Positions 1 through 10,100 of a stretch of 33,428 nucleotides of DNA are shown one piece after another (within the stretch, counting starts at the first letter, position 1; each line of letters begins with the position of its first letter). The DNA is taken from IMG/VR virus record IMGVR_UViG_3300044729_003371, positions 1 through 33,428 of that record. The stretch is one strand, 5' to 3'. A program made the position numbers and the translations under genes. The notes beneath the pieces are model-generated. The model saw nothing but the letters and a program-made list of their open reading frames with translations, did not search any database and was not told the DNA's origin. This DNA comes from a virus.

Positions 1-2048
1 GTAAATCCTCTGAATCCGCTGTTAGTATCAGCACTCAAAAATTCTAAAATTCCTCTGCTACTACCAAAGGCAGGTATACAATGTGACTCATTCCAATTTG
101 GTTCGCAAGGCGGGTCCGTGGTGTGTGGTTGACATTCTGGTATTAGATCGTACACACAATCACAACACATTCTTTCTTGAGGATTTATTGCTATTACATA
201 ATCGGGATTCAGCCAATCACCACATGCATTTCCAAATTGTTCGATTGGAATTTCCCCAAACCCTTCCAAATCAACAGGTATTTCAGGGTAACCCGGCAGA
301 GGTACACGCCTTATCGGATCAGGGATTCCAGGAGCAGTGCCGTGTCCTGTTTTGCCTATTATAAGACAATTCCTGAATATATCGCTCCAAGATTCTGGTT
401 TTGATTCTGGAGATGTTTCCTGCGTAGCATCACCGTAATTTGGATACCCATGAGGCTCTTGACCGTATGGACTTATTATATCTTCCCATCCTTCCGGATG
501 GGGACTACCAGGAGGATACCCCAAAGTTTCACATGGATTCAAAAGACAACCACAAGGACCACCCGCATCACCATATCCACGCTTCGCACACTCAAATTGA
601 CAATACAACCAACCAACTAACAGTTCTCTACGAAGATTCTGTAAAAATAAACCGAAAATTATCTGAGCAGCACCAAATTGTGTGTATCTATTCCATATAT
701 TTGGACCTAATACCGGATCATTGACATAACCCGGAATGCCACTTGCATTTACATTGACTATTAAACAATTAATCAGGTTGAAAAATGTTGCAAGAGCATT
801 AACTGAAGTACAACAGTCTTCGGAATCGGAATTAGATGGTAGATATTCGGATGATGGTGTTCTTGCTAAGTTCAAGAAGGCTTGTCTGCAAGGCCCAGAT
901 GGGATATCCTGAGGAAGAGTTGGGGTTAAAATTTCTCCTCGCATCATTCTACTTAAATAATATTCCAAAAATTTTAGTATTTCACCAGGAATACTGCCCA
1001 TTGAATCAGGATCCTCAAAAACACCAATGGGAATACCACGGGGAAATAATTCTTCTAGTGTTTCTCCCTCAGGATTAATTCCTTCCTCCCAAGGCCAAAA
1101 TGGAGTCGTCGGTCTCATATCCGGTGGGTCCGGTGGAACTGGATCATAATAAGAAGGAGTACTATACGGGATTAGTTCATCCGGCCAATATTCCTGACCA
1201 AGTGGTGGAACAGTCTGCCACCTTTCGGCCCATGAAGTGGGGCGCAGCCAAGCAGGCAACGGGAACCATGCGGGAATAGTTAATGACCTGTTTTCAAAAT
1301 ACTTTAGCAAATTCCTTCTATAAGAATGAATCAGATACTGTAACCACATTTTTTCAACGAACTTCCGTAGACTATCGTCCATGGGATTGGGAAATAGGAT
1401 CGGCGGCGTGGCAGTGCCTTGTTCGGGTTGAGTAGGATATAGATGTGGTTTCCAATTTTTTAAAATGTTCCTCACCAATCTTTGAGCATCACAACACCTT
1501 TGCATTTTTCTTTGAGATTCGGCATCATATTCAAAGTCATCAGAAGAAGCGAATCTAAATTCAGGAGAAATATATTCAGATTGAAATGTTGATTGAATAA
1601 GTCTTGAATAAGTTTCAATGTCTTCACGATTTTTCGAATTCAAAATATCTGTAAGAGAGGATTGAATGGAAGAAATAAAATTTTCGGTGGAACAAACTGT
1701 TGGATAAACAAAAATTAATCCTTCTAAAATCTTGCTACGAATCGGATTGACTTCTCCAACACTAAGTAAAATATCATAAAACCATGTTCCTTCTTTCAAA
1801 TTAGAAGTTTGTGATGAATCGGCATATACTTTTACAAATATATTTGATTCAATGTCGGAATCAATTTGAGTTTGTAAATTTATAACACTACTAGAACTTG
1901 GATATTTTTTTATACAACAAATAGCAGTAATATCTCCAATTGAAATTTCTTCGGAAGACAATTTGTTTCCATTAGAATCCAAAGGATAGTATGTAAATGA
2001 AAAATCTGTATTTTGATCTATATCTCTATTGATAGAATGTTTTTTCAT
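1..2048 (-). CDS. Cys/Pro/Trp-rich virion structural protein, 3' end cut by window edge
   Basis: An open frame reads without a stop from an ATG at 2048 to the left edge, giving at least 682 residues, so the C-terminus is missing. I chose this start because it follows the upstream stop by a few bases and has an AGG eight bases before it. Residues 10-115 look like the beta-sandwich found at the N-terminus of many phage tail proteins, with a W-x-YD strand and a final RSKILEGLIFVYP strand. The middle is helical, and the rest is rich in Pro, Trp and Gly with many cysteines, often paired (ICC, RCC, DCC, GPCGC, MCCDC). It is the last visible gene of the baseplate/fibre operon, so a fibre, adhesin or baseplate-periphery role is inferred. 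I do not recognise the family. Small plus-strand ORFs in this stretch are shadows of it. Confidence 0.8.
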   Translation of the reverse strand, partial: MKKHSINRDIDQNTDFSFTYYPLDSNGNKLSSEEISIGDITAICCIKKYPSSSSVINLQTQIDSDIESNIFVKVYADSSQTSNLKEGTWFYDILLSVGEVNPIRSKILEGLIFVYPTVCSTENFISSIQSSLTDILNSKNREDIETYSRLIQSTFQSEYISPEFRFASSDDFEYDAESQRKMQRCCDAQRLVRNILKNWKPHLYPTQPEQGTATPPILFPNPMDDSLRKFVEKMWLQYLIHSYRRNLLKYFENRSLTIPAWFPLPAWLRPTSWAERWQTVPPLGQEYWPDELIPYSTPSYYDPVPPDPPDMRPTTPFWPWEEGINPEGETLEELFPRGIPIGVFEDPDSMGSIPGEILKFLEYYLSRMMRGEILTPTLPQDIPSGPCRQAFLNLARTPSSEYLPSNSDSEDCCTSVNALATFFNLINCLIVNVNASGIPGYVNDPVLGPNIWNRYTQFGAAQIIFGLFLQNLRRELLVGWLYCQFECAKRGYGDAGGPCGCLLNPCETLGYPPGSPHPEGWEDIISPYGQEPHGYPNYGDATQETSPESKPESWSDIFRNCLIIGKTGHGTAPGIPDPIRRVPLPGYPEIPVDLEGFGEIPIEQFGNACGDWLNPDYVIAINPQERMCCDCVYDLIPECQPHTTDPPCEPNWNESHCIPAFGSSRGILEFLSADTNSGFRGF

Positions 2049-2055
2049 TTTTAGC

Positions 2056-2937
2056 CTATTGCCATTTTTCCCAAGATATTTCATTCGAATTTATGTTTGA
2101 ATTCATTGGACGGTAGGGTCCACATAAAGACAAAAATTTTTGTATTTTTTCTGAAGTTTTTTTGTTTAATCCCACAGTTTCATTTTTTATTTTTTGTAAA
2201 GAACTATAACAATTTGGCGTTAAAGCACAACAAAGATCACATTCAATAGGAAAATTGATTGAGATAGATTTAAACTCGGCTTTAAGTTCATTCATTAGAT
2301 TAAAACAAATATCTTCAGACAATATAATATTTGGTTCTGATGATATAGTATTAGAATCTTGTTTACCGGACAAAACGGCTGATCTGAATGGTACTTCAAC
2401 AGAATCTGTTAAATCCATTGATACTCTCAACAACAAATTTCCAAGATACTCTTTAACAGTGGTACAATGAAACTGATTGATTCTCTTTTTATATCTCGGT
2501 AATCCACTACATTCAGAAACAATAAGATTGTACATGCTATTTATCAGATCTCTCAAAATGGTCAATTTTCCCTTTGGTTCTCCATTTTTACAACAATATC
2601 TGTCATCCCAGTTTGCTCTAAAGTAAGACAAAAAAAGTTTCTGTATTTTAGAATCTTTAATTAATTCTGTAAAAATGCTATTAACAACTTGGATTGCAAA
2701 GTTGTCCTCTCCAAGAAGAAATTCAGATCTTATATCTTCATCCTCTGACAATCTCCAAACTAGAACAGATTCTTCATATGTAAAAAGATAGGTTCTATAG
2801 TACCAGAGAAAATCTTTACTCATACTAAGTAAAAAATATTCCTTATGTAAGTTAATATTTCTCTCATTGGAATTTAATCCCCAAGTTTTCCACTTTGCGT
2901 AAATGTCGCAGCAAGATTGTGTTGATGTTGTTGTCAT
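2056..2937 (-). CDS. Cys-rich hypothetical structural protein (293 aa)
   Basis: Family not recognised. I prefer the start MTTTSTQSCC at 2937, whose ATG overlaps the upstream stop as ATGA; a longer frame begins at 2958. The protein looks mostly helical and has no membrane segment. It carries cysteine doublets and clusters (SCC near residue 9, YCC near residue 117, and CDLCC plus CYS near residues 235-245), a trait shared with the protein encoded just downstream. Tight coupling to the tail-collar fibre gene suggests that it is a fibre or baseplate accessory component. It could equally be a chaperone for the neighbouring fibre, as small genes after tail fibres often are. Function unknown. Confidence 0.75.
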   Translation of the reverse strand: MTTTSTQSCCDIYAKWKTWGLNSNERNINLHKEYFLLSMSKDFLWYYRTYLFTYEESVLVWRLSEDEDIRSEFLLGEDNFAIQVVNSIFTELIKDSKIQKLFLSYFRANWDDRYCCKNGEPKGKLTILRDLINSMYNLIVSECSGLPRYKKRINQFHCTTVKEYLGNLLLRVSMDLTDSVEVPFRSAVLSGKQDSNTISSEPNIILSEDICFNLMNELKAEFKSISINFPIECDLCCALTPNCYSSLQKIKNETVGLNKKTSEKIQKFLSLCGPYRPMNSNINSNEISWEKWQ

Positions 2938-5900
2938 GATGTTATGAACACTTCCCAAATATTATCAGGATCTACGAGATTGCCGTTGACATTTCGGCAA
3001 TTGAAATTCAATGTTTGTCGATTATTAGAATCCTTCGTCTTGTTAATTACAGTGAAGAACTTATTAATTCCACCACCAGAAAATATAACTCCAAAATCAC
3101 CAGCATTGAATATTACATTTTGTTTTAGTTTTATGGTAAAATCACCGAGGCCATTTCTATTAATACTTTCCGATGCACCTTTTAGAACTGTGGAAGCAAT
3201 GGGATTTCCTGTTGCAGGAGTACATTCCACTCTAGCAACAATTTGCTGAGGACCGTGTTGATCTTCTGATTTGCTTAATTTACCTGTGACACTATTAATC
3301 AATAAAGAGTAAGTTTTTTCAGGCTCACTTGTATCGACATTTTGAATAGTTTTATCTATATCAAATATAAGATCAATTTTTCCTTGAGTATCGGTTGAAT
3401 GTTTAATTGTTATAACATCTGCGGGAGTATTAAAAGAAGACGAATAAACACCACCAACTTGCAAAACAAGTTTTCTTGTAATATTTCCCGCCGGATCCGC
3501 AAGACCCGTATCAATTACACCCTTGATAATACCAGCAAGTTTAGGACTTATATTACTTCCTGTTTGTGCATTTCCCCAGAATTGTAAAGACATTTCGTCT
3601 ATGGCGGCTTGGTTTTGTTCTGAAGCATTTGCATTATCATTAAATATAACTATGGATGACTGCTTGTCATTTCCCCCATGGACTTTGATTGCAGAATTCA
3701 AAAATGTATTTCTAATAGATTCAAATTGTATGTTATTAGCAATATCATAATATGACTGCCCTGAATAACCATTTGCAATATACAAATCAGCATTCTTATT
3801 TTGAAAGTATGGTAATGAGAGAATTTGAAGTCCACATCTGTCATTGTCAACAGAAGATTTAATCGTGCCAGAATTTCTTGTGATTGAAAACTGACTTGAG
3901 AATGTCGTTGATGCCGCAAACAATGCATGAGAATTAACATTCAAATGTGATGTGTTATCTACACCAACAACAATTCCGCCGGTTACCGTGAGTGTTGAGT
4001 GGAATGTATCCGGCCCATCATGCCCATTAGAAAGCACTTTGGAATTATTCCTGAATTGATTTCTTCCGGTGCTCGTTAATCCTGTTTGATTTCCATCGTG
4101 TCGGATGTAACGATCATCATGATTGTGACCGGTCAAAATCATGGCAGAAATGCCTTTTCGTGCCCTAATTATCCAATAAACTGCAACAAATTCGGATACA
4201 TTGCTGTGTGCGCCTAAATCACCAACACCAAGATTATGTGGTCCCTGAGCAGTAAAGTACCTATCCTTACCTGAGTTAATTTGGGCGGAAGTAGCGGGAC
4301 TAACAGCAGGACTACTAAAATGTCCCCCTATTGTGACTGTTTCGGAAAGAGAACCGGTTGCACCAATAGAAATCCTACTTAATCTATGTGTGTGGGGTGG
4401 TATTTCATTTTCTTTAAGAACAACTAACTGATCGCCACCATGATAACCAACAGGAATTCCAGTTAAAAACGGTTGTCCGTCTAATGTACTTTCAACCGGT
4501 GCATTTGGGAAAAGAGACAGTTTATTATAAAAATTAGTGCCTTTTGACGCACCAAGAAGAAATTTCTCTCTTATATCAGGCAATAAAAATACACTTGTTT
4601 CACCTGTTTTGCTGCTGATTCTTCCACGAACTCTGAAATTTGTAGAGTCAATAGTTTCCCAATCAGTGCCACTCCAAATCCACCCCGAAACCGTAATATC
4701 TCCAGTTTGATCGTCAACTGATAGAACAACACTATCCTGTAAAAGCGGTCCACCGGTTGATCTCCATCCTTCAATTACAACCGCATCCCCTGCAACAAAC
4801 CCTTTGTGTCCTCCCGAAATTGTAATTGTGGTTGGATCATTATCAAATTCTGGTAGAATCAGAATTGCATTTGCTGCATTTAATTCACCAATAACTGCAA
4901 ATAATTCGGGCCATAATGATTTTTCTAATCTACTACCGTCACAAAGCAACCACCCTGATGGTATTGCAGAAATCAATCCCATATATGGAGAAATAGTTCC
5001 AACAGGAACAAGTCCTTGAACATCAATAACATCAGTTTCTTCACCCTCAACCGCACCTAGATAATTGTGAATGAATCCATTATCTGGCCCAAGGGCGACA
5101 AGAATTGGTTTTCGCACTTCTCCGAGTTCTAATTGATGTGCTCCAGAATCTGGATTCAAAATCAAAGCACCAGCATCATCCGCACTTAAGAAATATGCAT
5201 GACCAGTTACGAGCGGAAGAATATCTGATATGTTACTTCCGGGAGGGCCAGTCAGGTTGCTTATGAATCCATTTGCAATAATGCAAAAATTATTTGCGTC
5301 AGAAACGCCGCTCACAATTCCCAAAACTTCAGCAGTTTCCCGACTAGTTGCAATTGCAGCAGTCATTGTTCCAGTATCAGGATTAAGTCTAACAACATCA
5401 CCAACATTAAAACTGTGTCCTGACAATGTATAACATTTATCTAAAGCCTCAAGTTCATTGTCGATCCAACCTGGATCTATTGTTCCGTCTGCGAGTGCAA
5501 TTGGAATTGACCAAGCAGTTGGCATGGTTGTTCCGTGTGCCCCATCCAAGAAATCGACATTTAATAGTTCTGCAAAATTCTTTACTCTATTTCCCGTTTG
5601 TCCCGAAACTGTTACATTAGGATAAGTTGGACCAGATGCTCCTGACCAAATTGTAAATGATGCTGTTTCTCCGGAGTTTATGTGTTGTTTAAATCCGAAT
5701 ACGAGGGGCTGTTGACTGGTTGTAAGACCGTAATTTTGTCTTGTAATGCTCCAATAACCGAACTGGTTGTTTCCGGTTCCAAGACCACCAAGTCTAATTG
5801 ATGGCGATTCTCCAACAAAATGAAACTTGTGGTTATTTGTATTATTTGTACCATAACCGAACGAACGGAATACAGAAGATATAATTGAGTTAGAATCTCC

Positions 5901-6929
5901 ACTAACTCCAAGATTGGTATTAGTTACAAATGAATTGTAGATGTCATTGTTTGGGCCTTGGGTATTTACCCAAATAAATTCTTTGTTGCCCTGAGAACCA
6001 CGAACAACAAGTCCTGCCTCATCAAGATCATTATCTGTAAATAATGCTTCAGTTACAGTTGGCCCCGCAACCATGAAAAAGTCAAATGTAGCACCAGTAA
6101 TACTAATTGCACCACCAGCAACAATATCATTCACACCACCAAATGTAAAATTGTGCAATTTGAGTCCAGTAAATTGCCCAAAATCAACTTGACTAATTTG
6201 TCCTACTGTGGTATATGCTGATAGATTAGTAACCCCGGGATCATAGTAATAGAATGTGGCACCCTGAGCCGGAAATGTTCCTGCATATGTTGGACCCGTA
6301 ACATCGATACTTAATAATCTATGATAAGCAATTTCAATTAATTTGTCTTCGATTCTTAAATCATTGGAATCGATATTTGATGCAGTACCTTGAACACTCA
6401 AATTACCATTGATCGACACATTACCATTGAACTGAAATCCTGGTGGGAGATAAACAGTAGGAGGTAAAATTTGTTCCGCACGAACTCTCTTAGGAGTTCC
6501 TGCCCCTGACCCAAGACTATTATCTCTAGTATCACTAACAATAAACCAATCATTCACTGATGGGAACGAATTGGTATTTCTATTTGAGATTACTGCGTCT
6601 GCGTATCCAGTTGCCCCCACGATGGTCATCTTCGAAACATCGATCATCGTGTGGCTTAGGTAATAATTGGGTGTTACACTTGTTCCAACTCCTATTCCGG
6701 GTCCAGGCCAAACCTTTAATGTGTAAACACCGCTGGTATCTCCATCGACACAGGTGCTTTCCATTGTCAAACCGCCATCGGTTATGCCAACATTAATGTC
6801 ATAAACTTGCAGTGGATTTATTGCATCAATTATCTCATTTGTTCTATCATACCATGTATAAAATGTATCTGATAGAACAAGATTGTCTATGTTGATTAAA
6901 TCGCAATTACCAGTACATGTGCAAGCCAT
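2934..6929 (-). CDS. Tail-collar-domain fibre/baseplate protein (1331 aa)
   Basis: A large virion fibre-like protein. The N-terminus (MACTCTGNCD) leads into beta-rich repeats. Residues about 164-200 hold an NGNVSINGNLSVQG type strand repeat followed by a DLRIEDKLIEIA segment, a module common in marine T4-like fibres. A phage tail-collar domain begins near residue 637 (GTISPYMG, then SGWLLCDGS) and ends near residue 930 with histidines typical of the fold (IPPHTH) and VYWIIRARKG. It is followed by GHNHDDRYIRHDG, a motif frequent in trimeric fibre shafts. The C-terminal 390 residues are further beta-structure without an evident chaperone domain. In T4 the collar fold is found in short tail fibre gp12. 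A host-binding or baseplate-peripheral role is inferred. The start overlaps the preceding stop by one base (TAATG), with AAGGA upstream. Confidence 0.88.
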   Translation of the reverse strand: MACTCTGNCDLINIDNLVLSDTFYTWYDRTNEIIDAINPLQVYDINVGITDGGLTMESTCVDGDTSGVYTLKVWPGPGIGVGTSVTPNYYLSHTMIDVSKMTIVGATGYADAVISNRNTNSFPSVNDWFIVSDTRDNSLGSGAGTPKRVRAEQILPPTVYLPPGFQFNGNVSINGNLSVQGTASNIDSNDLRIEDKLIEIAYHRLLSIDVTGPTYAGTFPAQGATFYYYDPGVTNLSAYTTVGQISQVDFGQFTGLKLHNFTFGGVNDIVAGGAISITGATFDFFMVAGPTVTEALFTDNDLDEAGLVVRGSQGNKEFIWVNTQGPNNDIYNSFVTNTNLGVSGDSNSIISSVFRSFGYGTNNTNNHKFHFVGESPSIRLGGLGTGNNQFGYWSITRQNYGLTTSQQPLVFGFKQHINSGETASFTIWSGASGPTYPNVTVSGQTGNRVKNFAELLNVDFLDGAHGTTMPTAWSIPIALADGTIDPGWIDNELEALDKCYTLSGHSFNVGDVVRLNPDTGTMTAAIATSRETAEVLGIVSGVSDANNFCIIANGFISNLTGPPGSNISDILPLVTGHAYFLSADDAGALILNPDSGAHQLELGEVRKPILVALGPDNGFIHNYLGAVEGEETDVIDVQGLVPVGTISPYMGLISAIPSGWLLCDGSRLEKSLWPELFAVIGELNAANAILILPEFDNDPTTITISGGHKGFVAGDAVVIEGWRSTGGPLLQDSVVLSVDDQTGDITVSGWIWSGTDWETIDSTNFRVRGRISSKTGETSVFLLPDIREKFLLGASKGTNFYNKLSLFPNAPVESTLDGQPFLTGIPVGYHGGDQLVVLKENEIPPHTHRLSRISIGATGSLSETVTIGGHFSSPAVSPATSAQINSGKDRYFTAQGPHNLGVGDLGAHSNVSEFVAVYWIIRARKGISAMILTGHNHDDRYIRHDGNQTGLTSTGRNQFRNNSKVLSNGHDGPDTFHSTLTVTGGIVVGVDNTSHLNVNSHALFAASTTFSSQFSITRNSGTIKSSVDNDRCGLQILSLPYFQNKNADLYIANGYSGQSYYDIANNIQFESIRNTFLNSAIKVHGGNDKQSSIVIFNDNANASEQNQAAIDEMSLQFWGNAQTGSNISPKLAGIIKGVIDTGLADPAGNITRKLVLQVGGVYSSSFNTPADVITIKHSTDTQGKIDLIFDIDKTIQNVDTSEPEKTYSLLINSVTGKLSKSEDQHGPQQIVARVECTPATGNPIASTVLKGASESINRNGLGDFTIKLKQNVIFNAGDFGVIFSGGGINKFFTVINKTKDSNNRQTLNFNCRNVNGNLVDPDNIWEVFITS

Positions 6930-7126
6930 TATTTTTTATTCCTTATTTCTTCTACTAAAATGCGAAGTTGGGAAACCTCTTGTTCTAGCCTATTTAGTCG
7001 ATCTTTATCCATTTGAATCTTTTTACATCGATCTTCATACTCTTTAATTGCGGCAGTATCAACAGATAAGATTGCCCCACTTGACATGTCACGAACCATT
7101 TTTTTATTCTTTACAGGAATTTTCAT
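6929..7126 (-). CDS. Small coiled-coil protein (65 aa)
   Basis: A short lysine-rich protein. Residues 25-62 form a likely coiled coil with heptad-like hydrophobics (IQMDKDRLNRLEQEVSQLRI). It is coupled on both sides: its ATG overlaps the stop of the DUF4815 gene by four bases (ATGA), and its stop overlaps the fibre gene start by one base. It is too small to be structural alone. A trimeric connector, assembly factor or minor baseplate component is possible, but function is unknown. Confidence 0.75.
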   Translation of the reverse strand: MKIPVKNKKMVRDMSSGAILSVDTAAIKEYEDRCKKIQMDKDRLNRLEQEVSQLRILVEEIRNKK

Positions 7127-10100
7127 GTTGCAATTATTCTGAGATTTTTAATTCTCGGTATTGATCGTGGGTCACTGGGCAATGTAGTTGTACTATTGGA
7201 ATACATTACAATCTTAATAGAAAATGATCTAAACTTCGATAGATTAAGACCTGTACTTGTGTACATTATTTCTCTGAAATCATCAAAGTTTTGTGAGTAC
7301 CCTGAATCATTGCTTGTTAGTTGTGTGTATCCTATACTGCTAAAATCTCCTTCTCCGACAGGAAGAGGACGAACAAAAACTTGTATATTTGAATCGTAAG
7401 GGTTGCACAATGACATTTGAACATGTACATTTGTACCTTCAAATCCAGGTTCAAGTGTTACTTGTTTGGTGATATATCTTGCATCACTTGGAGCAGTAGC
7501 ACCTAAATTTGTTGGAAACAGTTCTAAATTTGTTGCGATTACATTATTATTATTTATCTGATTTGCAACAATAACATAATTTGATGTTTCAGTATCTAAA
7601 ACCGGAGAAACATATTGATCGCCAATCATATTGACTAAAATTTCCGAGAACTTACCTGTTCCGAGATTTCTTGTCGATTTATTAGATGGTCTGTCGATGT
7701 TTTTGTTTGGTTGTATAGATTTGAACGATCCGTTTATATCCTCCATCAAACCCCTTTCACTTAAGAAAATTGAAGTATTCGATGGAAGTATCTGGTTAAA
7801 ATTAATACGCATCATATCAAAGAATGTATTTGAATTGTAGTTTTCGATTAAATTCTCATATTTAATATTTCCTGCTTGTGGCGAAAATTTACATGCATGA
7901 ATTGTAAATTTGATTGAGTCGTTTTCCTTTTTAGTCAAAGTTCCACTATTTTGTGGTAAGAATAAACTTCTCACTCCAGGTTGTTTTGATGCTTTGATAT
8001 CTGTTTCGGCTTCTGAAAGTTTAATTATATTTTGTCCGACTTCTGCCCCAAAAACTGTGTATAGATTGCTGTTTGAGATCAGCGAAATGCAGTATTCTTC
8101 TCCAGAAATTAAATAGATTGGGCTTGTGAACTCAAATATTGTTTCTGTCGATCCATTCGAAGATGTTGTTATATCTGAAGAATATACAGTGGTTTCCCCA
8201 AATGGCATCACCTTTGATGGGTGTGGATAACCAGATTGTGTTGGCTTTAGTAAAAGCGTGATTGGAGAATTCGCATCTTCATCCTTTGTTGCAAATGAAA
8301 CCCCAATCTTCTTTACAAAAATTCCATTTGCATACTTGACTGGATCAACAAAGAATGTTTGACTTATTGGATCTGTAAATCCAAAAAAGTCTGTCGATAA
8401 CAACTCTGTCAGATTTGACTGTATTTTATTTGTTTTAACAGATCTGCGCCGTATTGTTGCAGATCTAGTTGATAAAATTCCATCTTCGTTTAGTGTATCA
8501 ACTGTTCCAGATGAATTGAAAATTGCATCCGCAGCCATTGAAGTGTTTTTGGGATCGTTTGTTTCGCTGTCGGTAATTCTAAAAACTCTTCGTCCAGACA
8601 AGAAATGATTTTCTTGATCTTGATTCATGAGATATTTTAACGAATTTACTTCACCGAGATTTGATGTTATTTGTGAACCGCCTGTGCAATATGCTGTGAT
8701 ATTAACATTATCCAAGAAAACATAAAACTTGGTGTTTGGCTTGAGTCCCTTTGCGGACATCTCAATTTCACTATCCCTCATGAAAGGGACCACATCTTTA
8801 CGAATTAATTTAGAGATTGACTTTCTCTTAAACCCTTCAGGAGTTCCGGATTTAAATGTATTTCCAAGGCTTATTCCTTTGGTTCCTGCGACAACAGAAT
8901 TCCTAACATCAATGATGTTTTGTTTGGTGTTAATTTCATTTGCAATTTCCCTTCCATACCAAATCGATTCCCAATCGTTCCATTGAGTTCCGAATCCAGA
9001 ACCAAATTGCCAAGCATCATTCTCACCATCAACATTTACCTTAACTGATGCTGTAATTGAGTCATCAAACCAAAAATCTGCTGAAGGATTCAATTTCAAT
9101 GTCCCCAGATAATTGAAGACGCTAGATGGATTTATTGGAAATGTTTTTGTTGCAAGTGGTTGAGATACCTCTACCGTAGTTGTATAATCAAGAGTAACTA
9201 TTCCATCCAAAGATGATGTTAAACCCGATACCTCAATTGGTCCTGTAATTCCAAATGCCCTAGAAATAAATGGGGGGCGCAATTCATTCTTCTCAAAATC
9301 AATTGATGATTTATACATTGGGTTTGAAATATCGCCAATATTATGTCCCTTGAATTGATCTACTAAAATTCCCTTCTTTGGAATCTCTAAATTATTTTCA
9401 TCGACTACAGAAAGAGACTTTGCTTCTTGTTCAAGTAGCGACAATGTTGTATAATATTCCACTGCCTCAATTCTTTTCTCAAGATCACCAATATCTCTCA
9501 TGGTGTATCTCTTATTTTCATTAAACCGTACAGATACATCTTTTTCATCAAAAGTGTAGGGATTTAATGTGACAGTATACAAAGTCATAGAGTTAGGATC
9601 ATCAGGTGGAGTCTGTGCATCCAGACTAGGAATGCCTTTGATAATGGAAAACTTCCTATCTCTAGTTAAAACAACCTTATCTGTTCTTGGAAGATAGTGT
9701 TGATAAGAAAATTCTTGATCATTTGCTGCTGTATTAATTGGGAACCAAGGATAATTAATTACATTTCCACTTGCTCCACGATCTGGTCTAAAGTCAATAA
9801 CATCAGCAAGATCATATCTCTTTCCTGTCGTTCTACTTGTATACGACGGAATTTGTGAATATGAATCAGAATATGAGTCAACTGTGAATGGTCCTCTGAC
9901 ACCCGTTCTATTGTAAATGACAAGAGATGCTTCAAATGGTCCGGTCACTCCAGTAACACCGGATGAAAGCACCAATCTAGACCAGTCGTAAAGGTTGTCT
10001 CTCTGTCCGTTATCAAATGTAAAATATTGCTTCAATTGCGATCTTACATCTTTTGTTCCCGTGATAGAAAGTATCTCAACAACATCAACCTTTCCACCAA

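Noticed and set aside
83-1078. Several plus-strand ORFs of 75-94 codons
   Set aside because: They lie opposite a continuous minus-strand frame open for the whole 2048 bases, and their products are low in normal composition; they are shadows.
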